From Agaricus subrufescens (Eukaryota > Basidiomycota > Agaricomycetes > Agaricales > Agaricaceae), in NCBI GenBank assembly GCA_029945375.1, contig CM057060.1:2604001-2668000 (forward strand): a stretch of DNA of 64,000 nt. The letters run 5' to 3'. The notes under the pieces were generated by a model. That model was not told where the DNA came from, ran no database searches, and worked only from the letters and a program-made list of their open reading frames with translations. The translations under genes were made by a program, and so were the position numbers. Below are positions 11,001-23,635 of the stretch, one piece after another (position 1 is the stretch's first letter; every line of letters begins with the position of its first letter).

Positions 11001-13764
11001 TTGATGTCTCATTTTCTGTCAAGGAAGCTTTTGCCCATGCCCCCGGAGAGATAATGATGAAACGGCGATCCGGAGTATGCGCGATACAACTCTGATCTGG
11101 TAAGGACTGACTCCGACATTAGAAAGTTTCTGGAAGGTTAGGTCGGAGTCAGACATCCTACGCAGGCGGCGTTGATCACACGATGCTAATACTAGTAGGA
11201 CTCACGAATTAAACTGCCGATAATTTCGCGGTCCAGGAGAAACCTAGACAACTGCCCGACGACCGGGTGTCACACGCTATTGTATAGCATACTTGGTGGT
11301 CTCGACTGTCGAACTTTCTGCAAACACGCCTTTTGATCTCTAACCCAGTCTCAATCAATTATCCGTTCCTCGATATTCCCTTTATAAACCTTATATTTCC
11401 TGCGAAATATTCCCACCAAAATCTTGCTGATTAAGTACCATTGCCACGGTCAGCTCCCAGGAACAACGTGCGGATGGAAGGACCATGCCTGTAGATATAC
11501 AACCTTATATAAAACCACATGTGGCTCACCACGTCCACTTTAGATCTTATCATGATCAAATCTAAAACTCGTAGCTTTAAGCATACATGTCAACAAATTT
11601 AGGACTGCTACGTAGTCGTACAGCTGATACGAAGGATCAATGAGCATGATGCTGCAAAAAACAGACCAGGCCAATCGCTAAACTTGCTGCCAACAATCAA
11701 AGCGTCTACCTGGAGATTGCCTTATCGGGAACCATGGGAGGGATAAGAGGAGGAGGGACCCCAGGACACGGCAGGGGTCGGAAGCACATGTTTACCTTGT
11801 TTACACCATATCTTCTCACAGGAGGTGAGAAAGCAGAATATAAACGACCAAAAATATATCCGAAGTTCAACCCAATCGTGCCCGTGGTCGCTTCGCAGAG
11901 TTACAAGCTCAAAATACTTCAACCAGACGTGAAGTGAGGGAAGTATTTTTACCGCTCGCTTGTTTCCTCTTGTCAGTAGTCAACACGTTTTTTCCGAGTC
12001 GCCTAGATTTCAGAAGAGCTTTGTGTGTATTTATTTTAGGTAGTGGGCCTTTTATTAGATTCTTATTGCTTCCGATGTGAGATCGTCAACGAACCTGTAA
12101 TAGTGTTATCATGAATTTATATTGCACCTTCTTAGTACCTCCGCTCCCGGCGTCGGTAATGCTTCTCCGCCTTACTAAAAACCATCTCTTCACTCTATAG
12201 CTATTCCCTCGCATAATCCTCATATTTACTTCTTTAGTAATTTATACAAAAGCTGTGAACCGACTACCTTAAATAGGCCTAGTCAAAGTTTACACATAAC
12301 GAGGTGTCTTAGTGATATTCGGCCACGGACCCCTAAATGTGTAGTAGTAAGCATTATGTTAATTACAGCAACACGGCGATAGGTGACCAGAAGTACTTCT
12401 CCCGCCAGCATCATGACCACGCCACTATTCTGCAAAGAAACCCCGGACCGAACTTTCAGCTGTTCGGGAGCGCAATTACCCAACGAACTCTACGAACAAA
12501 GAGAAAGGCCTAAAAACAGGACAGATAAGAGCCGTAATCTCGACTCTTTGCTCTAGACTCTATTCTCACCATCGTGAGCAGGGTCTGTTGCTTTAAATAG
12601 TACGACCTTCCTATTTGGCATTTATAGTCTCCCCCTCACATTTCCAGTAGTTGATATTGGCCACGGTCGAAAGGAAAGGTATCATATCCAGTGGAGTGTG
12701 AATGGGAGCAGAGCAACTTAACTTTCATTATGATCGAGGATATTTTCCTACAGAAGATTATCATGATCCTCAGCCCTCCAAACGCCAACGATCAAACTCC
12801 AAAACCCGCCAATAAATACTCCACCATTTTCATGGGAAACAGTGCGGCGCACAGACCCCCGGGGATACCACATTCATTAAATCTGGAAAACCCACATTAA
12901 CACCCCAAAAAATATACAAATCATAGCGGGGATAAGTAAACCAAACGAGAGGGTTAGCAGAGCGAGAGATTGATTTCAATGATGGAGGCGTATATACATC
13001 CCCAGTGACATCATAGACCACCAGTTAAAAACGGAGAGGTTTAAAACAAATAAATAGAAAAACGGGGGCTCTGCATCATTCCAACCTTCATCGGTTCATC
13101 ATTGGCATCAATTTGATAGTCACAAGTCCACTAGGTATCATCAGACTCACTAATAGCCCCACATTATATGTCCGCACCGGGGTCACTGATTCCTATTCAT
13201 CTTTCGTCCCTCCTCTTGACGTCATTCCTCTCATAATTACGGAACGCATCTGTACAGACCTCAAGTTGCTGTCATTTCAAAATTAAACTGAAAGCCTTAC
13301 CATTACAATTCTTATAACAACTTGCGTGTTGACACATGACTCACGTATCAGTATTAGCCCTTCATTTCTCCCTTGATTACAATGTACAGGTGATGATGAA
13401 CACTGATGAGGGTATGGGAGGGCGCAGTGACGCAGCCTAGAGTCTAGACCGCCAAGTTGGTCACAAGAGAAAAATGCAGAACACCACATATAATGCATTC
13501 AATGAAAGTTAAACAGAAACCTATTCCTCTGTTCTGATTCCACAGAGCAAACCACCCTCCATTTCAATCACAACCCCGTCCCCCCGGGCATCCTTCCCAG
13601 TCGTCAGGAGACACTAGCTCCGACCGAGTAAAGAAATAAAAAAAAAACATAGCCAAGGACCCACATGTGATCTCCACATGTGATCAATATATCATTGACT
13701 TTTATAAACATTTTAGGAGGTCTTTTTGCGGTGCGCTGTGATCGCTGATCGAATAATGATCGGT
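5009..13764. other. Gene-poor 8.7 kb stretch
   Basis: No ORF longer than about 150 codons, and none with a recognisable domain or a plausible spliced extension, on either strand. 5009-6300 is the promoter/5' UTR side of the minus-strand Ser-rich gene, and a presumed promoter is all I can support there. The rest has near-average base composition with scattered homopolymers, a GT microsatellite at about 7687-7702 and another near 9885-9897, a poly-C run near 7517-7529, and a twice-repeated 12-mer CACATGTGATCT/CCACATGTGATC near 13662-13685. It is not obviously repeat-derived and not CpG-depleted like the 22-28 kb block. Unannotated noncoding transcripts cannot be judged from sequence alone. Confidence 0.5.
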
Positions 13765-14330
13765 GTTTCTTTGTCTTAAGCTAATAAAGGCAAAGAATTT
13801 GAAATTTCTTTTCAAAAGCGCAGTTCTGTTGCCCTGCTCCACGAGGCTCCGAAGAGTCAGACCTAAGACCTACCTAAGACCTTGGTCAATGTCTTAACAC
13901 AAGGACATAATTTAGCATTCCCGATGAGAACGGTCTAGCCCAAAACAAAAATCAATATAAAGAAAATGAGTTATCATAACTGGAAGGCGCCGACTATACG
14001 ATTGTCTCCTTACAGTAACCCCCTAAAAATTGTAAAGCAGCTATGTAACGCATTACACCAATTCTATTCTGTTTCTTTGTCTTGAAATCAAATAAAGCAC
14101 AGGAAAGTCAGGAGGATTTCAAACATAAAGCGCAGCTATCGATATTTTTTTTTACACAAAAATGTAATTTAGCATTCCCCGAAAGGAACGATTTAACCAA
14201 AAAAAAAAAAAAAACAAGGATTAATACAAGGAAAACCAAAAAAAACTAGATCAAATATAAAACTAATGTAACCCCCCTAAAACCAAAAAATCATAAATCA
14301 GTTTTATAACGCATTACACCAATCGTATTC
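13765..14330. repeat. Diverged tandem duplication of the SCAP 3' end
   Basis: Two similar units of roughly 300 bp lie head to tail. Both start with TGTTTCTTTGTCTT (about 13767 and 14071). They share AATTTAGCATTCCC (about 13911 and 14166), CCCCCTAAAA (about 14020 and 14272) and AACGCATTACACCAAT (about 14047 and 14308). The right-hand unit runs into the last codons of SCAP, where the shared block codes for IGVMRY. The left-hand unit is therefore a decayed copy of the last exon's end plus 3' flank. Boundaries are approximate. Confidence 0.6.
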
Positions 14331-17300
14331 CCAAACCCAGCAAAAACAGACAACGAAGAAGAAGCTACATGAAGAGACGTCACACGAGTAAAAGGCAATC
14401 GTGAAACAGATTCAACCGATGAAGTAGTACTCGTAGGTGACGAAGGTATACTCTCACCCTCTGGAGGTTTGAGTACCAAAGCCACCAATACCGAGCTACG
14501 CATCTGCGAAACCACAGGGTCAAAAGTCCAAACTTCCCAACGTTCCAATGTTGCACTCGTCAACCCAAAAACAGAGTTCCGACATCTCCCACCATTCATC
14601 TTCGTCTCACCCCGCATCTTCCCTTGGATTCTCGATCTACGCCGTATACCCACATACTCCCTCCCCAAAACATCCCACTCACCTCTCTCACACGTAATCT
14701 CCGTCACAAGAATCGCAACCGCATTTCTCCAAAACGAAACAGGCGATTGCATAGGAGTACTCGTCCCATCCAACGGCGACAGCAAATCGTGATCTTCACT
14801 ACTCGTAGAGATGTTCATCAACTCTGAAGATCTTCTCCCCGATTCCTTCTCAGATACCCTTCTAAATTGAACACCATGCCCAGATACCGGAAACGCAGGC
14901 GTCTCAAACGCCGTCGCCAATCTCGCTCTAGGAATCCTCGGAGACCCCATCTGCGATGACGTCCCACTATTACTTCTTGACCGCAGTCCCAAATGATCAG
15001 ACGATGACGCATGCTTCAGTGACTGCTTCCTCGTACACGAACATCTCCTGGTCTGATCTTTCAAGCACAGCATAAAAAATCGTACGACGTAGTCGATCGA
15101 AAATGCAATCGAAACGCTCTCTAGTGGAAGTTGTCCACAGTAATGGCAAGTCTCATTTCGAATGGGTGATACCCGAAGATGTGTCACCCGTCCGGCGGCC
15201 TCCTCAAGAACCGAGATACATTCACCGGTACTGCCATCCCATAAAGAGACAATACCAGACTCAGTCGCGGTAGCGACAACAAGCCGTCTCGTCCCATTCA
15301 GTTCCGAGCGACACGCATGCACATGAGACACCAGGTCGCTTCGTGATCCGGGCCGGATATGATAGTTGGGTAGAATGATAGGAAGTGTATCACCGGTCTC
15401 GACAAGTTCCAAAGAGCCATCATCAAAGGCAAACGCAATGAGCACCTGGTTTTCTGGAGCTACGCGGACGAACAAGACGTTTGAGATGATAGCATTCTGA
15501 GTCGGTTTCACATAGCTAAGCGTCGCGAATTCGTTGATAGTCCATTTGGCCGCAACTCCATTCTCGAAGGTAGCCAGAAGCACCACGAGGTCCTCTACTT
15601 CCGAATTAGGCAGGTTTGGATGCAAAGAAGAGGCAGCGGCGTGGTGATGAAGGTCCAACCGCGGCATCGGGTTTCCAAATTGCAGGCCAGTAACACCTGC
15701 GGACGAGTTCTCCAACGACAAGTGAATGAGGGATTTGATTGAAGATTTGTCGATCCTCCACACTGCAACCATACCAGACCCTGTTCCAACAGCGAAATAT
15801 TCTCCATTCTCCTCCACTGCGACAGAACTCAAAGTGGGACTAGCGTGCGAACTGCTGGCTGTCCGCAGGAGTAAGTTTGTTGCATCAATAGACATGTGCG
15901 TGCGTGTAGCCAAATTCCAAACAGTGATTTCATTGTGAAGTCCGACGGACACAATAATTTGACCGTCTCGACTCGAGGCAATCAGCTCTACGTCGCTCGA
16001 GAACGAACGAGGTAGAGTCGAAAAGGACATTTGACCTTGAAGAGATTTTACGCTGTTCTCTTCAGAAGGGTCTGAATCCACATGGTCCTGTTGCGCCTCG
16101 AGGAGTTCCGCGTCTTTGAGAAGGTAGAGAAGCAGAAGCCACAGCAGGCCCGTGGTCGCCGCAATGGGTAAAACCATGATTTTGAGAAGCCAAATAGCTA
16201 AACGAAACGTGGCCCAAGATTGAGTCCGATGAATGCGATTGTTTTGTGATGGTGAATGATCATGAATGAGGGTGACGACAAGTGGTTGTTCAACTCGTAT
16301 GTGGAGCGACTTTGTTTCGAGCTTTTCGGGGGTCAATGTCTTCCAGAGTTGCCAGTCCGGTGAGAAATTATTAAACTCAGTTGGCGTTTTGAGATTGCGG
16401 GTCACGCCCCGCAAAGGCGGCTGCGTTTGCAGTCCATTGACATTTGTTGAATACGTGATATAATACAGTGTCGCCGTGACTGCAAGTAGCTATCAATAAA
16501 TTTAGAAGAGTGTCTCGCGCTGAGAATAACTGCATTCGCACCAATAATAAGCTGATATTGGTTGTTGCACGGCCTTTCAGCAGCCGTTTCAGGACATATC
16601 CAAGTTTTGCCCACCTCGAACGAGGTTGTTTGGAACTATGGGAATCTTGTCGCACGAGGGAGGGTGCCAGGCTGGTGTCTCGCCGTAGTAACTCTTCAAG
16701 CTAGAAATAAAGTTTAAGAAACCTAGCGGAGTCATATAACTTTGTTTGCTTACCTCTAAACGTTGTATGTCTATTGACAAAACCGTTATGAAGAAAGTAT
16801 GGGCAAGGAACCAGTGAGCAACGAGCACAACAATTGCGAACCAACAGAATTGACGGACTGCTCCCGATCCTATACCGCCCATAACTCCGAGAATGCAATT
16901 GTATGACACCACCTTGAGGGTATTTGATGTACCTGCGTGACTGAGGCCCTCTGCTATTCTTTGCTTGACCGACAAAGTGACGGGCGTCTTTCCGACGGCA
17001 TCAATCTGAGTATGGCGCCATACATCAGTAATATAATCACGCCAGAAAAACAAGTCGTACCAGGTTGAACATATTTTCGGCGCCGACAAATGCAATTACT
17101 ATCGGCAACAGTTCCCTAAGATGGGATCATTATTCAGTTGAGCAAGGTTGCATAATCGGCAGACGTACCATGGCACTAGATTCACTTGAAATCCAACTAA
17201 TGCACATACACTCAGGCTTGTAATAGTACTAACCGTAATTTCCACCAAAGCGGTAAAAGTAACGCCCCAACGGTCATGTAAGGCATCCATTCGCCTCATG

Positions 17301-18322
17301 GACCAAGCAACGTAGGCGAAGAAACCAAAATAGGCCAAGTACAAAAATGCAGACAGAGCTGTCCATCCTTTCCGCAGCGAGCGATTGATATCGTACTATG
17401 AACGGCATGAGGATGGGAAATGATGATGACGAGAGTGCGGACATACCTCTAGTGCGATGATAGTCGGAGGGTGACGCTGACCGTCCACCTTTGCCATGCC
17501 TGATGCGGCCGTTTTAACCGCTTCCTCCCAATGCTGATGCCCTGTGTTGTCGACGCAATTTCTGTCCGGGAAAAAAAAAGTGATAGCGAGATAGTTGGCG
17601 TAGTCGAATTTTGAGCCAGTAACGTGGTGTTCGTCTGATCCTCGACCTGCCAAGACCATTTGTGGGGTAATCAATACCCCGGAAATGGATGCGTTTCTGG
17701 GATAAGTGAGGGTGTCCAATATGTTGGTGTCGGAAAGTAGTGCATCTTTGTCATATGTCCAGAATGCTAGTGGTGAAACGACGAAGCAAGAACCATCGGG
17801 CCGTTTCAAGCAAGGGGATGAGCCGGACGACAAGGTGGATTGTAGGCGCTGCTCCAGTTCAAAGGTAGAGAGTAGGATGCGATGGTTGAGGGCATTTTCA
17901 TCGTCCTCTACTGGTGCCTGGATCAAGATACGCTCGACGCGGAGGGTGTGGCCGACGCCACAGGTAGCGATAGAAACGGAATCTTCGCGTTTGCGCAGAG
18001 CGTCATACCCGGACCATACGTCGACCAGGTCATTTGGAACGCCTGACGCGGACGTAGGGTGTGGAGAGAATAGGTCGGCGACCGAGAAGGATCGGGGCTG
18101 GGAGGATGAATAGAGAGCGAGAGCAGGATAGAAGAGGGAGGTAATGACGACTCCGGATATTAGAATGAGACGGATTTGGTGTGTTGCACAGTGTCTATGG
18201 ACCCGGGATGAGGCGGGTGCAGGCAGCGGAGTCAGCGGGTGCACTTACAGACCAAAGAGCAGAAACAGGCGTTGGAAGAGACGGCGGGCAGAGCTGAGGC
18301 TGCGGGCGACATGTCCGAGCAT
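14291..18322 (-). CDS. SCAP: SREBP cleavage-activating protein (sterol-sensing escort protein)
   Basis: ER membrane sterol sensor that binds SREBP through C-terminal WD repeats and escorts it to Golgi proteases when sterol (or, in fungi, oxygen) is low. Exons: 18249-18322, 17447-18194, 17169-17395, 17061-17115, 16754-17005, 16467-16700, 14291-16420; 1239 codons plus stop, close to the roughly 1280 residues of animal SCAP. Residues about 1-45 hold a basic start and a first membrane segment (LILISGVVITSLFYPALAL). Exon 2 is the lumenal loop. Exons 3-5 form the sterol-sensing domain, with YLAYFGFFAYVAW, the diagnostic block IVIAFVGAENM and FFITVLSIDIQRLE. The 3' exon has a further membrane helix (LLWLLLLYLLKD) and WD-like units (for example EITVWNLATRTH, SGMVAVWRID, SGIVSLWDGSTGE). 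It is divergent from the PDX1 homologue with 142 bp between the two start codons. Confidence 0.92.
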
Positions 18323-18464
18323 ACTTTTGGCTCAGACGGGGGGCGAGGGCATGGCACGGGCTGGCGGGGACGGAGAACTGGTGTTTAAGAGACTCGCCCG
18401 GAGAGCTGTCTGCCGTCACGTGCCCATTATATATCGGAACGCGTGCTCGACTTGTCCGGCCGCC
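18323..18464. promoter_or_regulatory. Shared divergent promoter region of SCAP and PDX1
   Basis: Only 142 bp separate the SCAP ATG (minus) from the PDX1 ATG (plus), so both promoters and both 5' UTRs must overlap here. The region is GC-rich on the SCAP side. A TATATAT-like stretch (TTATATATCGGAAC, about 18427-18440) lies about 30 bp upstream of the PDX1 ATG. No specific factor site is claimed. Confidence 0.6.
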
Positions 18465-19599
18465 ATGTCTTTCCCGATGCTTGCCAGGCGACGCCGTATG
18501 TCTTTTCTCCCTCCAGCTCGGCCGTATCTCTGACCTGCGCAGTGCTCCACTCCTCCGCCCTCAGGGCCGCCGTCTCCAACTTCCAGATGCCCGCCATGTC
18601 TCCCACCATGACCGAGGGCGGCATTGCATCGTGGAAAAAGAAGGAGGGCGAGACTTTCTCGGTTGGGGATGTCCTTCTCGAAATCGTATGTGCCATGCCG
18701 TCCGGCGTTCCCCAGTGGCTGACGGCTTCCAGGAAACCGACAAGGCCACCATAGACGTCGAGGCCCAGGATGATGGGATACTCGGCAAGATAATTGTATG
18801 GCATCTTCTGGCTCTCGACCGCACCACCGTGTTCACGCGTACTCTCTCCAGCTTCCTGACGGGTCAAAAAATATTCCTGTAGGAAAAGTCATTGCTCTTT
18901 TAGCGGAAGAGGGGGACGACATCTCCAATCTTGAAGCACCCAAAGAGGAACAGAGTACTGGTTCTGCGCCTCCCCCTCCTCCAACACCGCAACCTACCAA
19001 GCCTGAGGAACCCCGGCCCGCCGTCCACCATGGCCCACCACCGACGCACACACGGCCGCTCTTCCCCTCTGTGCAGCGTCTCGTCCTTGAACACGGAATC
19101 ACGAGCCTTGATGCAATTAAAGGAACGGGTGTCCGCGGAATGTTGACCAAAGGTGATATTTTGACGTATCTCGGGAAAGCGTCTGGCCCAACTGGCACGT
19201 ACACGCCGCCGATATCACCCATTGCCGAGGCAGCCAAAAGCAGAAAGCCTGCCGTTGAAGAGTACAAAGTACGCGTCCTTGCTTACTATCTATTTTCCGT
19301 CGAGACTAAACCATGCTCTTATCCAGCCCCTGGACGGGCTTGCACTTCGTCGCACTATTGCAAACGCTATGCTGCAGTCGTCTCTTAAAGCCAGAAATCC
19401 CTCTCCTAGTACGTAAAATCCCTGACGCGCCGTCCAGATCTCCAATTTTGACATTACGGTTGCAGACTTCAAGGACGCAGACTTTGACTCTGTCATCGCC
19501 GATTACCTTCCTCGCACTACGTCATCTCCTAAAGCTAGCACCCCACCACCAAAAGCTCCCAGCAACACATCTCTCAATTTCCTGGAAGGACTCATCTAG
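18465..19599 (+). CDS. PDX1: Pyruvate dehydrogenase complex protein X (E3-binding protein)
   Basis: Mitochondrial subunit that anchors dihydrolipoamide dehydrogenase (E3) in the pyruvate dehydrogenase core. Exons: 18465-18495, 18543-18685, 18733-18795, 18852-19268, 19327-19408, 19466-19599; 289 codons plus stop. The presequence begins [18 protein letters not shown], followed by a lipoyl domain at about residues 22-95, with lipoyl-lysine motif [12 protein letters not shown] Pro-rich linker comes next, then a peripheral subunit-binding domain at about 145-180 ([25 protein letters not shown]) and a short tail with [10 protein letters not shown]. The large catalytic acetyltransferase domain of E2, with its HxxxD, is absent; that separates protein X from E2. 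The intron at 19409-19465 uses the TTGCAG acceptor, because the nearer CCAG would shift the frame. Confidence 0.9.
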
Positions 19600-19758
19600 A
19601 TTACCTCTCATTATGTTTATTTAGACGATAATAATCATGTCTGACGATTGGACCATTCTAAGTTTGTTTCTGCATACATGGAACTGGACACACAACGCCA
19701 AACAACACGGTCCCGCCTTCGCGCGCCGTTGAGTCTCCCATTTCTGCATCAAGTCCCC

Positions 19759-21628
19759 ATGGCAGATTGGACTGCAGACTCAAACAAGGCGCTTACTCTC
19801 TCTTTAGGTGACTTTTGCCCTACGGTCGTTCTCCCGTGCAATGACACTCACATTATCACAGTAAGGTCTGAAGCGGATAAAGAAGCACTCGCAGAGGGCG
19901 AGTCCTATGAACACTTTCATCCTCATTTCACATATCCCGTTCGTATACCCATTCTTAACAATCTCCGGCTTTCTTAACGCCTAAGTACGACAGATATATG
20001 GAGAAGACGAAACAATATACGGTTACAAGGATCTAATGATTGACGTAGGCCTGTTATTCTAACCATTCCTCTGGCCGAATTATTTCTCTCTTTTAACCAG
20101 TTTCGTTTCGCTTCTGGGAGTTTGGCTTCATACCTGCATATAAAATCTTCCGAAAAGCTCCAATCATCCTCAACAGTAGACGACGTCGAGGGTACCCTAG
20201 TAAACTTCATACCTCCAGGTAATACCGTGAAAAAATATACTTCTTCTTATAATTCTGTGACTGATATCCTTTTGATCACATAGATTATTACAAGGATGAA
20301 TCTGCATTTCAGAAACGGGTAGAGGAAGATGCAGTCAATTTCAAACCTTTCGGCGAACTTATCTATTCGTATACACGACCACTTCCAACCAAGGGCAAAG
20401 GAAAACGTAGTGCAAAGGCGAAGAGTGCAGAAAGTGATATCACATACGAGGTGTACCATGTAAGTACCTCTCATTCACTCCTAATCACAAAAAGCACCCT
20501 TCATTAAACGGAGATTATAACAAGTCAACATGGAATACCCCCGGTTTTCGTGAATACCACCAAAGAATGCAAATCTTCATTCTCCTCTACATCGAAGCCG
20601 GCTCATACATCAACGACGAAGAAGATCCATGGGAATTCACCGTCTTGTAAGTCCCAGTCCATTCAATCTCTCTCCCGCTATATCTTAACCCCTCCCTCTG
20701 ATACTATTCAGGTACGAGAAGCGTAAACGCCCCGGCACCGATATAACCACATATCATTTCATCGGTTATTCTTCTCTATATGGTTTCTACCATTTCCCCG
20801 AGAAAACTCGTTTACGACTTAGTCAATTCGTTATTCTTTCACCTTATCAAAAACAAGGACATGGATGTAAGTGTTTGTCCTCGTCGTGTATCTTCTAGAA
20901 AAAAAAGGAAAATCACTTACACAAACTTCGTCTTCCCCTTTAGCTCAACTATATAAAGCAATCTACCAATACGTCCTCTCAAAACCCAACATCGCTGAAC
21001 TAACAGTCGAAGACCCAGCAGAAGCATTCGAAGATCTCCGTGACAAGAATGATATGGAGATGTTACAACATCATGAACAATTCATCAACGAAGCCTATGG
21101 AACGTCATCATCGGGCGGTAGTGGTGGCGGTCGTGTAGGTGGAGTTGGACGTGCAGGTAAAAGTGGGAGGGGTGGTGCTAGTCGGACAAAAGGAAAATTA
21201 GGTCCTCCTGCGGATAAATTGTGGATAGAAAAATGGAGAAAGGATTTGAAAATTGCTGGGGTGCGTTTCACTTTTCGTTCTATTGAAACAACGAATAATA
21301 ACCGCTTTCTCTTTTTGTTTTTTTTTTTTTTGTAATAATATTCACAGCGTCAATTCCAACGATTAACGGAAATGCTCATCCTACTACGTCTCGATCCTCT
21401 CGACGAACAAGCACTAAAAGCATATCGTCTACAAGTCAAAGAAAGAATATATCGATTCAACTTTGTAAGTTTCAAAAGATCCCCCCTACCCACCACCATC
21501 CATTCACTTTTCTTATACAGGAAGTACTGGTTCAATTGGATAAGAAGGAACGTCTCGAAAAACTAGAAGAAACATTCCAAGCTGTATGTGATGATTACGC
21601 ACGCATTTTAGGTCTCCTCCGTCAATAA
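19759..21628 (+). CDS. HAT1: Histone acetyltransferase type B catalytic subunit
   Basis: Acetylates free histone H4 at K5/K12 with an Rbbp7/Hat2-type partner before chromatin assembly. Exons: 19759-19807, 19862-19938, 19994-20044, 20101-20218, 20284-20459, 20525-20646, 20712-20866, 20944-21260, 21348-21464, 21521-21628; 429 codons plus stop, all phases consistent. The N-terminal Hat1 domain has NKALTLSLV, HFHPHFTYP, IYGEDETIYGYKDL. The GNAT core has IEAGSYINDEEDPWEF, FIGYSSLYGFYHFPEKTR and the acetyl-CoA motif SPYQKQGHG (Q-x-x-G-x-G). The C-terminal helical region starts at YVLSKPNIAELTVEDPAEAF and includes a Gly/Ser-rich insertion (GSGGGRVGGVGRAGKSG), unusual in length compared with yeast and human Hat1. 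It lies 160 bp downstream of PDX1 in the same direction. The first intron (19808-19861) is not forced by frame; I chose it because it restores the family's LSLV-type join. Confidence 0.92.
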
Positions 21629-22822
21629 ATAGAAAAAACAAAAAGGCGGGATGTGAAATTGCTTTCCTGTTTTATTTATTTATTTTATTTTCGTTGATGA
21701 GGTTTTGTTTCATGTACTGTTTGAGAGGATGTTTATTCTTTATTGCTATTTGAATTGTTGATGTCTGAGAATGACTAGTAACTATATCTATATAATTCAT
21801 CTAGCATTTAGGCTGTCATGTGCGCTGTGCACAGAGCAAACTTCTCATGCACATCCCTCTTGTTGCACTCATTCTGCAAATCATCTTTGATACTTTGACC
21901 TAAAGAGTTAGCAAATGCAGTTCTTCCTATCCCCCTTACTGAGCAACTCAGTTGCATGCTATGGTGGTAACCAATGCTCAGGCATGTTACACTGGCAACA
22001 TATCTACATAATTTATGGGGAATTATGTGTATGTTACTCAAAATGTTATGCTATTTTATATAATAACTAATACAAAAGTAGCATAATATTTGGATTACAT
22101 TTTATTTATGAACAAATCATCCAAATAATTTCTAAATATTATGTAAAGTTTTAATATTGTGTAACTTTTGCATAATATTTGCCCAATGACTTGTGAGAGA
22201 GGAAAACATTAGCTAGGTTTGCCCCAGGGGTAGTCCCACCCCTGAAAATGTATTTGATTATAATAATTTGAAGGATATTTGATGAACAACTTTGATGGAG
22301 CAGAGATTAAACAGTGTGAAGATGTCTTTGGTGTTATTCAACAGCATGATGTAGTAATAGTGGATACATAAATATGGATACATGACTGAAAGGCTTTGCT
22401 TGACCATCTGCCCATTGGTTGGATTATATCCAAGCTTACCCCCATTTCTGCTAATGCTGTTGCACCAACAGAACATAGAGAATGACCAACAATGTTATTA
22501 TTGTAAAACAGCTGCAATCATTGAAGAAACCATTGATGCTGCAGCTGTGTACCATTATGAAGTAGCCATAGTTTGTTATGTTTTGGAAACAGCTTGTTGT
22601 GAGAAAGGATATATTTTGCCATAGTGCAAATGGGAACAACCATTGGTGTGGACAAGAGTTTTGTTTCTACAAAAGAATCTGTCTGCTTTGTGATATGGCA
22701 GATCAAATTCAACATGTGTTGCACATAAACAATGAGAGCTCTGTCTGATCAGCTTCTGGTCATTATCAAGAGATTTGTCATTTGGGGCAACCAGTTCACC
22801 TAGTTACATGAGGCTAAAGAAA
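21629..22822. other. AT-rich, CpG-depleted spacer after HAT1
   Basis: 21629-21790 is the HAT1 3' flank. From about 21800 the sequence has almost no CG dinucleotides and many TG/CA. This is the look of old repeat DNA mutated at methylated CpG. I see no intact gene; short frames near 22382-22640 are Cys-rich by chance of composition. Origin of the repeat unresolved. Confidence 0.45.
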
Positions 22823-23245
22823 TGTTATGGCCTTAAGGTGTTAGCTCAGGTTGCAACTTAGGCAAAGTCTTGAGGGTGATAAGGGAAGAAAGCAAGTTGG
22901 TAAAGCATAAGGAATACAGGCACCTACCCCTTCCAAAAAGAGTGTTACAATCTATATTCATTATCATTCTAAGATCTCCTGACCCAGGACTATATGCTAC
23001 TTCTCTTTTTTGTATCTACTTTGTCCCACATGTTTACTCAGCACTTTCCCATCGTTAGTCAGACACCTTGGGTATACTTACTCAGCCCGACTTCTATCTT
23101 CTATTATTAGGTAGTTGACTCTTCTATAAGTAGCATAGTTATACTCTGTATTTCTTTACGCTTTACCAACTCGCTATATTCCCTTATTGCTCTCAAGTCT
23201 TTGCCTTAAGTTGCAACCTGAGCTAATCACTATAAGGTCATAACA
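22823..23245. mobile_element. MITE-like inverted-repeat element (about 420 bp)
   Basis: The left end (TGTTATGGCCTTAAGG..., then GCTCAGGTTGCAACTTA, GTTGGTAAAGC) is repeated inverted at the right end (GCTTTACCAACTC, TAAGTTGCAACCTGAGC, GGTCATAACA). This gives imperfect arms of about 105-110 bp around a central segment without coding capacity. Target duplications are not clear (AAGA-like on both sides). A diverged inverted copy of its inner part lies at about 27550-27715 (shared blocks GGGCTGAGTAA, CCAAGGTGTCT, GGGTCAGG). Confidence 0.6.
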
Positions 23246-23635
23246 AAGAGCTTCCAATTAGAGGGGGGAGAGGGGTGTCACCCATCACTCTACCTAGAGT
23301 GATTTATATTGAATTCTTCATACTATGCTAAATCTAAGGACCCCTGTGTCCCATGGCATGTTACTGTGTCACTAACTTGTCCCAATCATCACTGATCAGT
23401 GTTGATTGTTACTACTAACATTCTCAAGTGTGTGAATGACAGTAGGTGGGAGTGTCACCTCATTGTTTCCCACCCTTTCCACACCTTATTTGGCTAATCC
23501 TCCACTTCAAATTATATTCCCATGCACAGTAGCTCAACACCCAGCAACCATTTGCTACTTCCCCTGCAAGTGAATGCCTTACTATCTTTTAGAGAACCAT
23601 TAACATTACTGTTGGGGTTGTATACATACCATATA
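23246..23635. other. CpG-depleted spacer between repeats
   Basis: About 390 bp of AT-rich sequence between the MITE and the foldback element. No gene or structured repeat recognised. Confidence 0.4.
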
